The position numbers and the translations under genes are program-made. This document shows, piece after piece, positions 36,868 through 46,608 of a stretch of 64,000 nucleotides of DNA. The notes below the pieces were generated by a model. The model saw nothing but the letters and a program-made list of their open reading frames with translations, made no database searches and was not told where the DNA came from. Origin of the DNA: CAVWDU01 sp963840725 (GTDB lineage Bacteria; Pseudomonadota; Gammaproteobacteria; Pseudomonadales; Halieaceae). The DNA is taken from the NCBI GenBank assembly GCA_963840725.1, contig CAWIZY010000009.1:124001-188000 (forward strand), in the 5' to 3' direction. The stretch's first letter is position 1; each line of letters opens with the position of its first letter.

Positions 36868-37578
36868 ATGCACAACCATCACAGCGAGTGTTCGAGTCAG
36901 CAGGCCTGCGGGGAATTGAAAGATCCGGTGTGCGGCATGTCCGTCACCCCTGAATCGGAAAATCGGCACGAGCACGGGGGCCATACCTACTATTTCTGCA
37001 GTGGCCGCTGTGCAGGCAAGTTTGCCGCGGATCCCATTCGCTACCTGGCGCCGCCGAAGGACGCCGGTGAGGACGTCGATCCCTCTTCCTGGTACACCTG
37101 CCCGATGCATCCGGAGGTGCGCCAGCGGGGTCCCGGGACCTGCCCGAAGTGTGGCATGGCCCTGGAGGCTGAGGCACCCTCACTGGACGAGGAGGAAAAT
37201 CCGGAACTGGTGGATTTCACCCGGCGCTTCTGGATAAGCCTGCCGCTGTCCCTTGCGGTATTCGTGCTGGCCATGTTCGGACACGGCTGGCTGCCCGAGG
37301 GCTGGCACAACCGGGTCGAACTCGCCTTGGCCACCCCGGTGGTGCTGTGGTGCGGTCTGCCGTTTTTTACCCGCGGCGTGCAATCGGTATTCAATCGCAG
37401 CCCCAATATGTGGACCCTGATCGGCCTGGGTACCGCGTCTGCGCGTGCGTCCCGGGGAAAAAGTGCCGGTGGATGGCAAGGTGGCACTGGTGAGTAAGCT
37501 GCAGGCTGAAGGCGCTGTGGTTGCCATGGCCGGCGATGGCATCGACGACGCACCGGCATTGGCAAAGGCGGCCGTTAT
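36868..37578 (+). pseudogene. Copper P1B-type ATPase reduced by internal deletions
   Basis: The first 190 codons are an intact SilP/CopA start: His/Cys-rich tip, YHS domain (KDPVCGMSV, YYFCSGRCAGKFAADPIRYL), heavy-metal domain (YTCPMHPEVRQRGPGTCPKCG) and two membrane helices. At about 37438 the text jumps, in another frame, to the A-domain phrase LRVRPGEKVPVDGKV. At about 37485 it jumps again to the P-domain phrase KLQAEGAVVAMAGDGIDDAP. The phosphorylation DKTG segment, ATP-binding domain and six helices are missing, so it cannot pump. The N-terminal 209-residue product might still be made and bind metal. It lies 11 bp behind cusA. Confidence 0.85.
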
Positions 37579-37797
37579 AAATAGCAACAGTGTATCGCGC
37601 GGGCAAACTCTGGAGGCAGGAGCAGGCGCGCCACCGGCGATGAACATAGAGAGCCCGTAACGACAAGGCCTGATAGCGAGGTTGACTCTGGGTGAAAGCT
37701 GACCCGTCAGCAAGCAGCCGCCGCGCCTGTGCATGGAGCGTAGGGCCAGAGCCAGTTAATCCCGCCTGAACTCGCCTGCGTGAGCGTCCCAGAGAGC

Positions 37798-39702
37798 TCA
37801 GCGGCCGTGGCGGCTCAGGATGCCGACCAGGTGCTTGGCGACTTGCTCCGAAAATTGGTCGTGGAGCATCGCCGTTTGTTCGGCGCCCGTATCTTTGCCA
37901 ACCCGGTTGTTATGGGATTCACTCGAAGCCGCCACTCTTACTTGCTTCACCGGCAATACGCGCCCCTCCTGCACCGTACCCCAGACCTCGATGTCCTTGA
38001 TCTTCATCGGATCGATGGTTACAGGATTTGCCGCCAGGATCGTGAAGTTGGCCAACTTGCCGGCGACAATGCTGCCGATCTCCTTCTCCATTTTCAGTGA
38101 GTAGGCGGCTTCGAGCGTGACCGCCCGCAGCGCGGCCTCGCGGCTGACCCGCTGGTCGGGCGCCGCGACGCGACCGGAAGTAGTGATCCGGTTCACGCCG
38201 TTCCACATGAGGAAGAGCGGATCCGCCGGAGCCATGGGCATGTCGGAATGGTAGGAGAAGGAGATGCCCGCCCGTTCCACGTCGCCCATGCGGACCATCT
38301 GGTCCGCGCGTTCCGGGCCGAGTCCCGTATCGCTGTAATTGTCTGCCAGTGCCCGCACGTAGTAGGGGTTCCCGCTGACGATGGCGCCGAGGCGCTTGAT
38401 CCGCCCCACCTGGTCTTTTGCGCTGACGGCGAAGTGGACGATGACGGTGCGGTGATCAAAGCGGGGAAGTCGTCGCAAGTTCATCTCCAGCGTATCGAGC
38501 ACCCGGTCCAGCCCCGCGTCGCCATTGACGTGGATGTGGATCTGGTAGCCGGCGTCCCAGTAGATACGGAAGGCACGCTGGAAGACGTCGAGGTCGGTCA
38601 TCCACGCGCCCTCGTGGTCGTCCAGGTACGGCTCCCGCAGCATCATGAGCTGGGAGTAGATGGCGCCGTCGGCAAAGAGCTTCACCATCATGGGAGACTG
38701 GCTCGTCATGCCCGCGTACCATGATGAAAGCTTTCTGGATTCCTCCAGCACCTGTGCATCATCGTGATATCTGTCGGCCATGGTCTTGCCGTCGACCTGG
38801 AAGGTCCAGCGGAACGGCATCGAGGGCTGCGAAAAGACGCCGTTCACGGCGTCCTGCACAGGCTTCACGAGGATGCCACCGGGTTCGTTGCCAAAGGTGA
38901 TGCCCTTCGCATGCATGTAGTCCCGGGCGATCTCGAGTCCGGCCTGCAGTCTTTCCGGCGTGATGACCATGGTCGCGAGCTTTGTTTCCATGACCGCAAA
39001 CATGCCTTGCTCCCAGAAGCGCCCATCCTCCAGGTTCGACTGTTCCCGCTGTGACTCCGACCAGGTTTCGAGCAATTCCTGAGTGATGGCTGCCGCTTCC
39101 AGCGCGGCATCGTTCAGGATGAATTCGTGGCAGGAACGCGCCCATACCACGACCGGACGGGTGCCGCTGATTTCGTTGAGCTGTTCGCGGGTCAGTTCGC
39201 CGTAAAAGCTCGGATGGTAGCCCCAGGTCAAGAGCGGCTCGTCGGGAGACTCCAGCTTCTTCTCTGCCGCGGCGAGGCGTTTCATGAAGTCCGCCTTGTT
39301 TTGTACGGCAGGGATGGTTTTGTTCGGCAGGGCCCACTCCTCGATAGAGAGCACCTCCGACGCCATCGTCAGCGCGGTCAGGACAGGGTGGTCATGCTGG
39401 GCGATAAAACCCGGGACGATCACCTGGTCGGCGAAGGTTTCGTCGATTCGGAATTTCTGATCCTCTGCCTGCTGCTGCAGCGTTTCCAGATCTCCCGTGG
39501 CAAGAATACGGTCGCCGACCACCGCCACCGCCTCGGCTGTCGGACGCTCAGGGTCGAGTGTGACGATCTCCCTGGCAGGATAGATCGTAATCGTCGGGAG
39601 GTCTTTCCACGTGGGGTCCCCTGTGCTCTGAGGCGAGCGGGTCCCGGCATTTAACACTGAACTTGCCAGAACCATGCTCGCTACGATGGCGGTGGTTTTC
39701 AT
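37798..39702 (-). CDS. Exported YtcJ-like amidohydrolase
   Basis: ATG 39702 has GAGGAG upstream and begins a signal peptide (TTAIVASMVLASSVLNAG); an upstream in-frame start lacks both. The 634-residue protein belongs to the YtcJ amidohydrolase family. It has the metal-binding HDHP in IAQHDHPVL (usual HxH with one substitution), KLFADGAIYSQ, HIHVNGDAGLD and the Asp in SDMPMAP. The final strand KLANFTILAANP closes the urease-like beta-sandwich. These enzymes hydrolyse amides or carbamates of mostly unknown nature. It converges on the copper-ATPase remnant. Confidence 0.92.
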   Translation of the reverse strand: MKTTAIVASMVLASSVLNAGTRSPQSTGDPTWKDLPTITIYPAREIVTLDPERPTAEAVAVVGDRILATGDLETLQQQAEDQKFRIDETFADQVIVPGFIAQHDHPVLTALTMASEVLSIEEWALPNKTIPAVQNKADFMKRLAAAEKKLESPDEPLLTWGYHPSFYGELTREQLNEISGTRPVVVWARSCHEFILNDAALEAAAITQELLETWSESQREQSNLEDGRFWEQGMFAVMETKLATMVITPERLQAGLEIARDYMHAKGITFGNEPGGILVKPVQDAVNGVFSQPSMPFRWTFQVDGKTMADRYHDDAQVLEESRKLSSWYAGMTSQSPMMVKLFADGAIYSQLMMLREPYLDDHEGAWMTDLDVFQRAFRIYWDAGYQIHIHVNGDAGLDRVLDTLEMNLRRLPRFDHRTVIVHFAVSAKDQVGRIKRLGAIVSGNPYYVRALADNYSDTGLGPERADQMVRMGDVERAGISFSYHSDMPMAPADPLFLMWNGVNRITTSGRVAAPDQRVSREAALRAVTLEAAYSLKMEKEIGSIVAGKLANFTILAANPVTIDPMKIKDIEVWGTVQEGRVLPVKQVRVAASSESHNNRVGKDTGAEQTAMLHDQFSEQVAKHLVGILSRHGR

Positions 39703-40363
39703 GCCGGATACTCCTCGATATCTTTTGATGATCTGTTCTGCCGTTGGATTCAGTGTAGCCAAATTTGGCGCTGCCAGGCGAAGCTGCCTCGTGGCCAGGT
39801 TTCACCACGGTGTGCCGCGTCGATCGAACCCGCGACGTACGCAACCACCACATAGACACAGATAATGCTGATCAGGATGGTGAGCAGGGTGATTACGTTT
39901 CCCCACGCCACTAAGGGCGCTTTCAGGCCAACTCTGAACAATGGCAATGCGCTCAGGCTTTCCGGCCGACGCAATAAAGGCGCCGCTTTGAAGGCAGGCT
40001 GGTTACCTGTCGAAAAGTGTGGCAACGCCGAGTGCGTGATTGCCTGAGCGCGATTGCCATTGGCCCGAGGTGCCCCGGTAGACCATCGACTGTCATTGTT
40101 TTCATTCTCCACTGGATGACTTTGACGCAATGATAGTCTGGTGCCCGCTCCCGGGCCAAAGCGAAGATGAGCCCGCTGTGGATCACCTGTTGTGCCTGCT
40201 TCCCGTAGAGGTGCGTAGAGAGCGTCAACTGCCATTATTTCGAAAGCTTGCTATGCTCCCAGGATACTTTGATTCGCAGGCAGGCGTTGGCTCGAGTGAG
40301 GCACGTGGCTGCCTGTGGCGCCTACCCCTGCAAACGGGGAACCGAAAAAGAAACCATAAAGCG
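39703..40363. other. Gene-poor region with repeat family 2 in inverted arrangement
   Basis: A 661-bp stretch without a well-supported gene. A minus-strand frame of 53 codons (39911 to 39750) would give a one-helix peptide, but no ribosome-binding site supports it. The notable content is the inverted pair of family-2 repeats at 39934-39956 and 40044-40083. The cardiolipin synthase promoter probably lies after 40100. Confidence 0.45.
39934..40083. repeat. Intergenic repeat family 2, inverted pair
   Basis: The left arm (39934-39956, minus) is identical over 23 bp to 30396-30418. The right arm (40044-40083, plus) has CTGAGCGCGATTGCCATTGG followed by CCGAGGTGCCCCGG. The two arms face each other across about 87 bp, the arrangement of a bimodal REP or MITE-like element. 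Confidence 0.6.
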
Positions 40364-41791
40364 ATGCGGAAAATGAGTATAGTTGCCACCATCGTCGCCC
40401 TGTTCTATGTGGCCGGCATTCTGTTTGCGGTGGAAGCTGCGATGAAGACGCGGACCGCGCCGGGCGCGGTGGCCTGGAGCGTGTCTCTGGTGAGCTTCCC
40501 GTTTGTCTCGGTGCCGGCGTACCTCTTTTTTGGCCGCAACAAGTTTGAAGGCATGGTCGAAGCGTTCAGTGACAGGCAGGCGGAATTCGAGCGGCTGCTG
40601 ATTGATATACGCCACAACCTCGACCCCTGGGAACTGTCAGCGGGTAGCGCGCCGTCCTGGTATGCCGCCATTCGCAAACTGTCGGGCTCCCGACTGGTGC
40701 GCAACAACAAGGTCGACCTGCTTATCGATGGTGAGGCGACCTTCCAGAGCATTCTCGATGGCATCGCCCATGCGCAGCAATACGTGCTGTTCCAATTCTA
40801 TATGATCCACGATGATCAACTCGGGCGGCAGGTCCAGGCGGCATTGATGGAGCGGGCGCAGGCAGGCGTGAAGGTGCTGGTGCTCTACGATGAGGTGGGC
40901 AGCAGCGGGTTGCCGGGCGCCTATGTGTCTGCACTGAGGACCGCAGGGGTAGAGGTGAGCTCCTTCAAACCCACCCAGGGCTGGCGCAATCGCTTCCAGT
41001 TGAATTTTCGCAATCACCGCAAGATGGTCGTCGTCGATGGACGGGTCGCCTGGGTAGGGGGGCACAACGTTGGCGATGAATACATGGGACGCGACCCCGA
41101 TTTCAGCCCCTGGCGGGACACCCATGTGCGCATCGAGGGGCCTGCGGCCCTGCAGGTGCAGATGACGGTGCTGGCAGACTGGTACTGGGCAACACGGGAG
41201 CTGCCTTCGCTGAACTGGAAGCCTCATGCGCCCGCCGGTGCATCACAGCTGGTGATGGTGCTGCCAACCGGGCCGATCGGTCGTCACGAGACCGCCAGCC
41301 TGATGTTCGTGTCCGCGCTCAGTGCTGCGAAAGAGCGGATCTGGATATCTGCGCCATACTTTGTACCCGACGAAGCCGTGATGAAGGCACTGGAACTGGC
41401 GGCCCTGCGGGGGGTGGACGTGCGCATCATAACCACCGGCAAACCGGACAGCCTGCCTGTCTACCTCGCCGCCTTTCACTACATTGAGCAGCTGGGCGAC
41501 CTGGGAATCCGTTTTTACGCCTATACACCAGGCTTCATGCATCAGAAGGTCGCATTGGTAGACAATCATGCCTCGCTGGTGGGTACGCACAATTTTGACA
41601 ATCGCTCATTTCGCCTGAACTTCGAGGTGATGTCGGTCACGGTGGACGAGGCGTTCGCGACCGAGATGGAGACGATGCTGCTCGCGGACTTCGAACACGC
41701 GGAGGTGATCGACCCCCTGGCTTTGAAGGACAAGCCATTCTGGTGGTGGGCGGCGGTAAAACTGTCGCGGCTGGCGGCGCCTGTCCTGTGA
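40364..41791 (+). CDS. cls: Cardiolipin synthase (ClsA type)
   Basis: The 475-residue protein starts at ATG 40364, which opens two N-terminal membrane helices (IVATIVALFYVAGILFAVEA and PGAVAWSVSLVSFPFVSVPA). It has two PLD motifs, HRKMVVVDGRVAWVGGHN near residue 217 and HQKVALVDNHASLVGTHNFD near 391, and the ClsA YLFFGRNKFEG segment. It joins two phosphatidylglycerol molecules into cardiolipin at the inner membrane. A start three codons later (40373) is possible. It stands alone. Confidence 0.95.
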   Translation: MRKMSIVATIVALFYVAGILFAVEAAMKTRTAPGAVAWSVSLVSFPFVSVPAYLFFGRNKFEGMVEAFSDRQAEFERLLIDIRHNLDPWELSAGSAPSWYAAIRKLSGSRLVRNNKVDLLIDGEATFQSILDGIAHAQQYVLFQFYMIHDDQLGRQVQAALMERAQAGVKVLVLYDEVGSSGLPGAYVSALRTAGVEVSSFKPTQGWRNRFQLNFRNHRKMVVVDGRVAWVGGHNVGDEYMGRDPDFSPWRDTHVRIEGPAALQVQMTVLADWYWATRELPSLNWKPHAPAGASQLVMVLPTGPIGRHETASLMFVSALSAAKERIWISAPYFVPDEAVMKALELAALRGVDVRIITTGKPDSLPVYLAAFHYIEQLGDLGIRFYAYTPGFMHQKVALVDNHASLVGTHNFDNRSFRLNFEVMSVTVDEAFATEMETMLLADFEHAEVIDPLALKDKPFWWWAAVKLSRLAAPVL

Positions 41792-41999
41792 CGCCGTGAA
41801 GGTAGGGGTGGCCCGTGACGGCTGACACAGGGAAAAATCTGCAACCGGGCTGACTGAGCTTGCTGGGTGTCGCGGAACATTGTGGTATGAGCTGTGTCTG
41901 CTTTCTGACTAATCCACGGCGTCAGATCGTCGCATTACCCTGGCTGTTCCCCTGGCTTCCGCCTAGAATCACCGGGTCAATATTACGGAGCATAGTTCG

Positions 42000-44076
42000 A
42001 TGATGCGCAGACTGCTTATCCTGGTCGTGACCGTGGTTGTTGCTTCCGCCGCGGCCGCCGAAACGAACGAGCGCAGGCGCCTCTCGGCGGAAGTGCTGTG
42101 GGAACTCGCGCGCCCGGGCGACCCGGTAGTTTCCCCGGATGGCTCCCTCGTTGTAGTACCGGTGACCGGATTTGATGCCGAGACCAATGAATCCGAAACC
42201 CGGCTGTGGTTGCTGCAGACGGGGGACGGCGCGTCGCCGAGCCCGTTGACGGTGGCCGGGTTCAAGGCTTCCGAGCCTGTGTTTTCGCCGGATGGCAGCC
42301 AGCTCGCCTTCATCAGCAAGCGCGACGACGATGAGGCCGGGCAGATTTATCTTCTCCCCATGGCGGCTCCCGGGGAAGCGACGCGCCTGACGAGCGTACC
42401 GACCGGTGTCTCCGGACTGCGCTGGGCGGGCGAGCACCTGTATTTCATCTCCGAGGTCTGGCCCGGGTTGGGTTGGGAGGAAATGGCGGAGCGGCTCAAG
42501 ACGGAGGAGGAAGACCACATTACGGCTCTCACCTGGAGCTCAATGCCTTTTTCCTATTTTGATCACTACCTCGATGAAAGCCGGGAGCATCAATTGTATC
42601 GAATCCCGGCGAAGGGCGGGGAGGTAGAAGCCATAACTGGTCCCACTGGGCTCACCCTGATGCGAGGCAGCGTCGACGCCTCGCATTACGATGTATCGCC
42701 CGCAGGCGACCGGGTAGCGTTTGTGGCCGACACTAACGCCGGCGGCGTCTATCCGAACCCCGATGTGTTCCTGCTCACTCCCGGCAAGGCATCCGCCGTC
42801 AACCTGACCACGGACAATCGGGCGTCCGATCACGGGCCCCGATTTTCGCCGGACGGCAAGCACCTGGCTTTTGTGCGCCAGCGGATAGCCGGATTCTACG
42901 GCGACCAGGGCAAATTGATGCTTTACGGGCTGCGCGAGGGGCGGGCGCGGATGTTGCACGAGGCGTGGGACCGGGGCGTGGACGGGATGGTCTGGGCGCC
43001 GGACTCAAAGGGAATGTATGCTGCCATCGGTGACCGGGCGGTGCGGCGCATTTACTACCTTCCGGCGGGTGGCGGAGAGCCGCGTGCAGTCACCCGGGAG
43101 ACGGATTTCGGCGGGCTGAGCGTCGCCGCTGACGGCACCCTCGTGGCCGCAAACCAGAGCGCCGTGAATCCGGTCCGGATCGGTATTGTAGATACCGGCA
43201 CGGGGGTATTTACCCGGCTGGATCACTTCAATGACGAGGTGCTTGCCAATGTGGATGTGGGCACCTATGAATCGGTGACCTACAAGGGCCACGGCGGCGC
43301 CGAGATACAGATGTGGGTGCACTACCCACCGGGGTTCGACCGCAGCAAGTCGTATCCGCTGATGATGCTGATTCACGGCGGCCCGCATGGCGCGGTCACG
43401 GAGAACTTCCATTACCGTTGGAATGCCCAGACTTTTGCCTCCTGGGGCTATGTCACCGCCTGGCCGAATTTTCACGGTTCATCGGGGTTCGGGCAGGACT
43501 TCGTAGATGCTATCAACCCGGACTGGATCACCAGGCCCTACGCCGATGTGATTGCCGCTGCCGAGTATCTCGCCGGCCAGGAGTACATCGACGCCGAGCG
43601 CATGGTCGCTGCGGGCGGCAGCTACGGGGGCTATCTCTCCAGCATCATCCTGGGTCGTGAGCACCCTTTCAAGGCGTTGGTGATACACGCCGCGGTGTAC
43701 GACCTCTACGCCCAGATGTCGGCGGACTTCGCCGTCAACATGCAGCGGTTCGGACCCTACTGGGAGAATCCGTCGTCTGTATAAGGAGCAGTCACCCCAC
43801 TTCTATGCCGGGAATTTCAACACCCCCAGCCTGGTGATTCACGGCCAGAACGATCTGCGTGTTCCCGTGGGCCAGGGTTTCGAGCTCTACCGCACGCTGC
43901 AGACGCGTGGGGTTGAGTCCAGGCTGGTGTATTACCCGGACGAGAATCACTGGGTGCTGAAACGGGGCAATTCCCTGCACTGGTACGGTGAGGTACGCGC
44001 CTGGGTTGAGCGATTCGCCAGCCCGGGTCCGAAAGCGGCTGCTGGCAAAGACCGCGGGAGACCCGGGTTGTTGTAA
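42000..44076 (+). pseudogene. Exported S9-family (acylaminoacyl/prolyl oligopeptidase) peptidase with a frameshift near the catalytic end
   Basis: ATG 42000 has CGGAG upstream and opens a signal peptide (LLILVVTVVVASAAAA). A beta-propeller with TolB-like repeats (FSPDGSQLAFISKRDDDE, FSPDGKHLAFV) follows, then the hydrolase domain with the catalytic Ser in AAGGSYGGYLSS (about residue 540). After WENPSS the frame reads TAA at 43782. One base earlier the expected text continues as YKEQSPHFYAGNFNTPSLVI, with Asp in GQNDLRVP and His in DENHWVLK, to the stop at 44076. As written, the product lacks Asp and His. A single-base shift in 43771-43780 restores about 691 residues. It may be a sequencing error. 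Confidence 0.87.
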
Positions 44077-44617
44077 GCCCGCGGTCAACGCAATATTTGG
44101 TTGCCGCCGGCGAGGTGCGGCAGCCCTGACACTCTTCTGATAGGGCACTCTCCCACCAGACGTTTCGACGTAGTGCCGCCTGTGCCTTCAACGTCTTCTG
44201 GTTCAGGCACCCTGTCATCTGAGTGCGAGTCCGTCCTGGCGACGAAAATCGGTGGGCAGCCTGATTGGCATACAGAGCACCGCAGTGCGTGTGGTCCGCG
44301 ATGGCCGCGGGTCTTCACATCAAGGGAGTCCAAATCCGAAGGGCCTGGGCTTCGTTTTGTCCCATCATGCTGGCTGACGCCTCTCACTAACCGTTCGCTC
44401 ACGCGAAGCTCCTGGTACCAGTGATGTCAAGCCATCGCAGTCGTCTGCCATCTCGTTGCCGCGACATTAGAGCGCCCGAAACAAAAGCGCAACAAAAGCA
44501 AACAAAAGCAAAACAAAAGCCAAACGAAAGTGAAACCTTCCTGTGTGATCGTGCCTGCTGCGTACCGACGAGCGCACCACGACAAGCTGTCACTCATCGC
44601 AGGAGAACTCAACGACT
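44077..44617. other. Gene-free region before phoX, with hairpins and phased A-tracts
   Basis: The S9 gene end is covered by a perfect nine-base inverted repeat (GACCGCGGG at 44050-44058 and CCCGCGGTC at 44078-44086) without a T-run. TGCCGC/GCGGCA arms at 44102-44107 and 44117-44122 form another hairpin. Open frames here have no homologous character. The A-tract block at 44483-44518 is described separately. No convincing Pho box was found; only half-site CTGTCA-like words occur. Confidence 0.45.
44483..44520 (+). promoter_or_regulatory. Four phased A-tracts upstream of phoX
   Basis: The octamer ACAAAAGC occurs four times, with A4 tracts starting at 44483, 44494, 44504 and 44515. The spacing of 11, 10 and 11 bp equals the helical repeat, which gives intrinsic DNA curvature. 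It lies about 100-135 bp before the phoX start, a typical upstream-activation position. Confidence 0.5.
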
Positions 44618-46549
44618 ATGAAACTCAAGCACTTTGACGGAAACAACGCTGCAATACACGACGAGCACGAGAATGTGCCGACCAACACCTCTGGAAACAC
44701 GCCGTTCGCCCGCGTGTTGGACGTTAACCTGTCGCGCCGCAGGGTGATGCAGGGGACACTCGCCGCTGCTGTCGCCGGTTTCCTGGCTCCCCAGGACCTG
44801 CTGGCCAGGCCTGATCATGCTGGAAACGGCAAAAGCGTAAGCAAAGGCAAGGGAGGAGGGAGCCTGGTCGGCTTCGATCCGGTCACGATCGAAAAGTACA
44901 CTGCGGAGAGCCTGAATGCGACGGTCCCGGTCATTGCCGATGACTACGAATACCAGGTCCTTATTCCCTGGGGCACGCCGCTCAACAACACGGTGAGCGA
45001 GTACGATGGCAACCCGGCCGTTCGTCCGACCGCAGTCGAACAGGAGAACCAGATCGGTATCGGCCATGACGGCATGTGGCTGTTCCCTGAGAACGGCACG
45101 TCCAACAGCGACGGCATGCTCTGTATCAACCACGAGTTCGGCACGAACCCGCACCTGACCGGGAAATCCTTCCCGGAGAACCTGGATGATGTACGTCTCT
45201 CCCAGGCCGGCCATGGCGTCAGTGTTGTCCGTGTTGCCAAAGATGCGAATGGCAAGTGGGATGTAGTGTTCGACGGTCGCAATCGGCGCATCACAGCCAA
45301 TACGCCTGTGGAGTTTGACGGTCCTGTCGCCGGTACGGAGTACCTTGAGAATGCCGCCGGGAACGCGTCGCTGGGCACCGTCAACAACTGCGGCAGCGGT
45401 TTTACGCCCTGGGGGACGTACCTGACCTGTGAAGAGAACTTCAATGGCTACTTCGGTTCGAACGACCCCAACTTTGCTCCGTTGAACGAAAAGCAGGAAC
45501 GCTACGGCTTTTCCGCAAATGGTTTCGGCTACGGTTGGCACACGCAGGACCCCCGTTTCGACCTGTCGAATCCTGACTATGCCAACGAGTTCAATCGGTT
45601 CGGCTGGATCGTCGAGATCGATCCGCAGAACCCGAACAAACCGCCTGTGAAGCACACCGCGCTGGGCTGCTTCAAGCACGAGGCTATCGCCATACGTGTG
45701 CCCAGGACCGGCAAAGTGCATTGCTACATGGGGGACGACCAGCGCTTCGATTACTGCTATAAGTTCGTCTCCAAAAAGCCCTGGAAAGTTTCGGTGCGCC
45801 AGGGTGTGAGTCCGCTCGCCGAGGGCACGCTGTATGTTGCCCGCTTCAACGACGACGGCACTGGCGACTGGCTGGAGCTGTCCATGGATGACCCACGCCT
45901 TGCGAGCCGTTTCTCCAGCCAGGCAGAGCTGCTGGTCAACACGCGTATTGCGGCCGATATCGTCGGCGCAACGCCGATGGATCGCCCGGAGTGGACGACT
46001 ATCGGCGCCGACGGCGACAGTGTGTTCTGGACGCTGACCAATAATTCCCAGCGCCAGGAACCGAATGTCGCCAATCCCGAGGCGCCGAACAGCGACGGGC
46101 ACATCATCAGGACGCGCGATCGCGGAGAGGGTAACGGCAAGAAATTCGACTGGGATTTCTTCATCCTGGCTTCCGGTACCCGTGGCTCGGAGGGTGTTTT
46201 TACTGACCCGGATGCTGCCTACGCTGACCGTGAGGGCAGGCTGTTCATAGGCACCGACGGTGGTCAACCGGATGGCCTGCAGGACCAGCTCACCGTATTC
46301 GACACCACGGAGAACCTCGCGCCGGGCGAACTGCCCACGCCCAGGAGACTGTTTGTGGGTGTACGTAGCGACGAGATCACCGGCTGGGCGCAGACACCGG
46401 ACCAGACGACCGCGATGATCAACATGCAGCACCCCGGGAACGGCAATCCTGCATCAACGAACTTCCCCGCGCCGACCGATGGGTTCACGATTCCTCGCGA
46501 TTGCACGATAGTCATCACCAGGAAAGACGGCGGTACTGTGGGCTCGTGA
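44618..46549 (+). CDS. phoX: PhoX-type alkaline phosphatase (DUF839), Tat-exported
   Basis: The 643-residue protein has AGGAG upstream of its ATG. A twin-arginine signal (SRRRVMQGTLAAAVAGFL, around residue 40) directs folded export. The body matches PhoX/DUF839: CINHEFGTNPHLTGKSF, NNCGSGFTPWGTYLTCEENF (the Cys and Glu of the Fe/Ca site), CFKHEAIAIRVPRTGKVHCY, MGDDQRFDYCYKFVSKKPW and the late FIGTDGGQPDGLQDQL. PhoX hydrolyses phosphomonoesters using Fe3+ and Ca2+ and serves phosphate scavenging in seawater bacteria. A strong terminator follows, then a tatA homologue, so a Tat substrate and a Tat component are neighbours. Confidence 0.93.
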   Translation: MKLKHFDGNNAAIHDEHENVPTNTSGNTPFARVLDVNLSRRRVMQGTLAAAVAGFLAPQDLLARPDHAGNGKSVSKGKGGGSLVGFDPVTIEKYTAESLNATVPVIADDYEYQVLIPWGTPLNNTVSEYDGNPAVRPTAVEQENQIGIGHDGMWLFPENGTSNSDGMLCINHEFGTNPHLTGKSFPENLDDVRLSQAGHGVSVVRVAKDANGKWDVVFDGRNRRITANTPVEFDGPVAGTEYLENAAGNASLGTVNNCGSGFTPWGTYLTCEENFNGYFGSNDPNFAPLNEKQERYGFSANGFGYGWHTQDPRFDLSNPDYANEFNRFGWIVEIDPQNPNKPPVKHTALGCFKHEAIAIRVPRTGKVHCYMGDDQRFDYCYKFVSKKPWKVSVRQGVSPLAEGTLYVARFNDDGTGDWLELSMDDPRLASRFSSQAELLVNTRIAADIVGATPMDRPEWTTIGADGDSVFWTLTNNSQRQEPNVANPEAPNSDGHIIRTRDRGEGNGKKFDWDFFILASGTRGSEGVFTDPDAAYADREGRLFIGTDGGQPDGLQDQLTVFDTTENLAPGELPTPRRLFVGVRSDEITGWAQTPDQTTAMINMQHPGNGNPASTNFPAPTDGFTIPRDCTIVITRKDGGTVGS

Positions 46550-46568
46550 AGGGCCTGTCAATCTGAAT

Positions 46569-46602
46569 CCGGGGGCGCAATGGCGCCCCCGGTGCGATTT
46601 TT
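46569..46602 (+). terminator. Rho-independent terminator after phoX
   Basis: CCGGGGGCGC and GCGCCCCCGG form a perfect ten-base stem with the loop AATG, followed within a few bases by ATTTTTG. It lies 20 bp after the phoX stop and separates phoX from the repeat array and tatA. Confidence 0.85.
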
Positions 46603-46608
46603 GTGATG

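Noticed and set aside
39750..39911. 53-codon one-helix membrane peptide
   Set aside because: The hydrophobic stretch is suggestive, but the GTG start has no ribosome-binding site and there is no recognised family.
44101..44424. 107-codon frame before phoX
   Set aside because: Low-information sequence without a start site; both strands are open over the same region.
44609..46432. 607-codon open frame antisense to phoX
   Set aside because: It is a by-product of the codon usage of phoX. It has no start site, signal or family resemblance, whereas phoX shows clear motifs.
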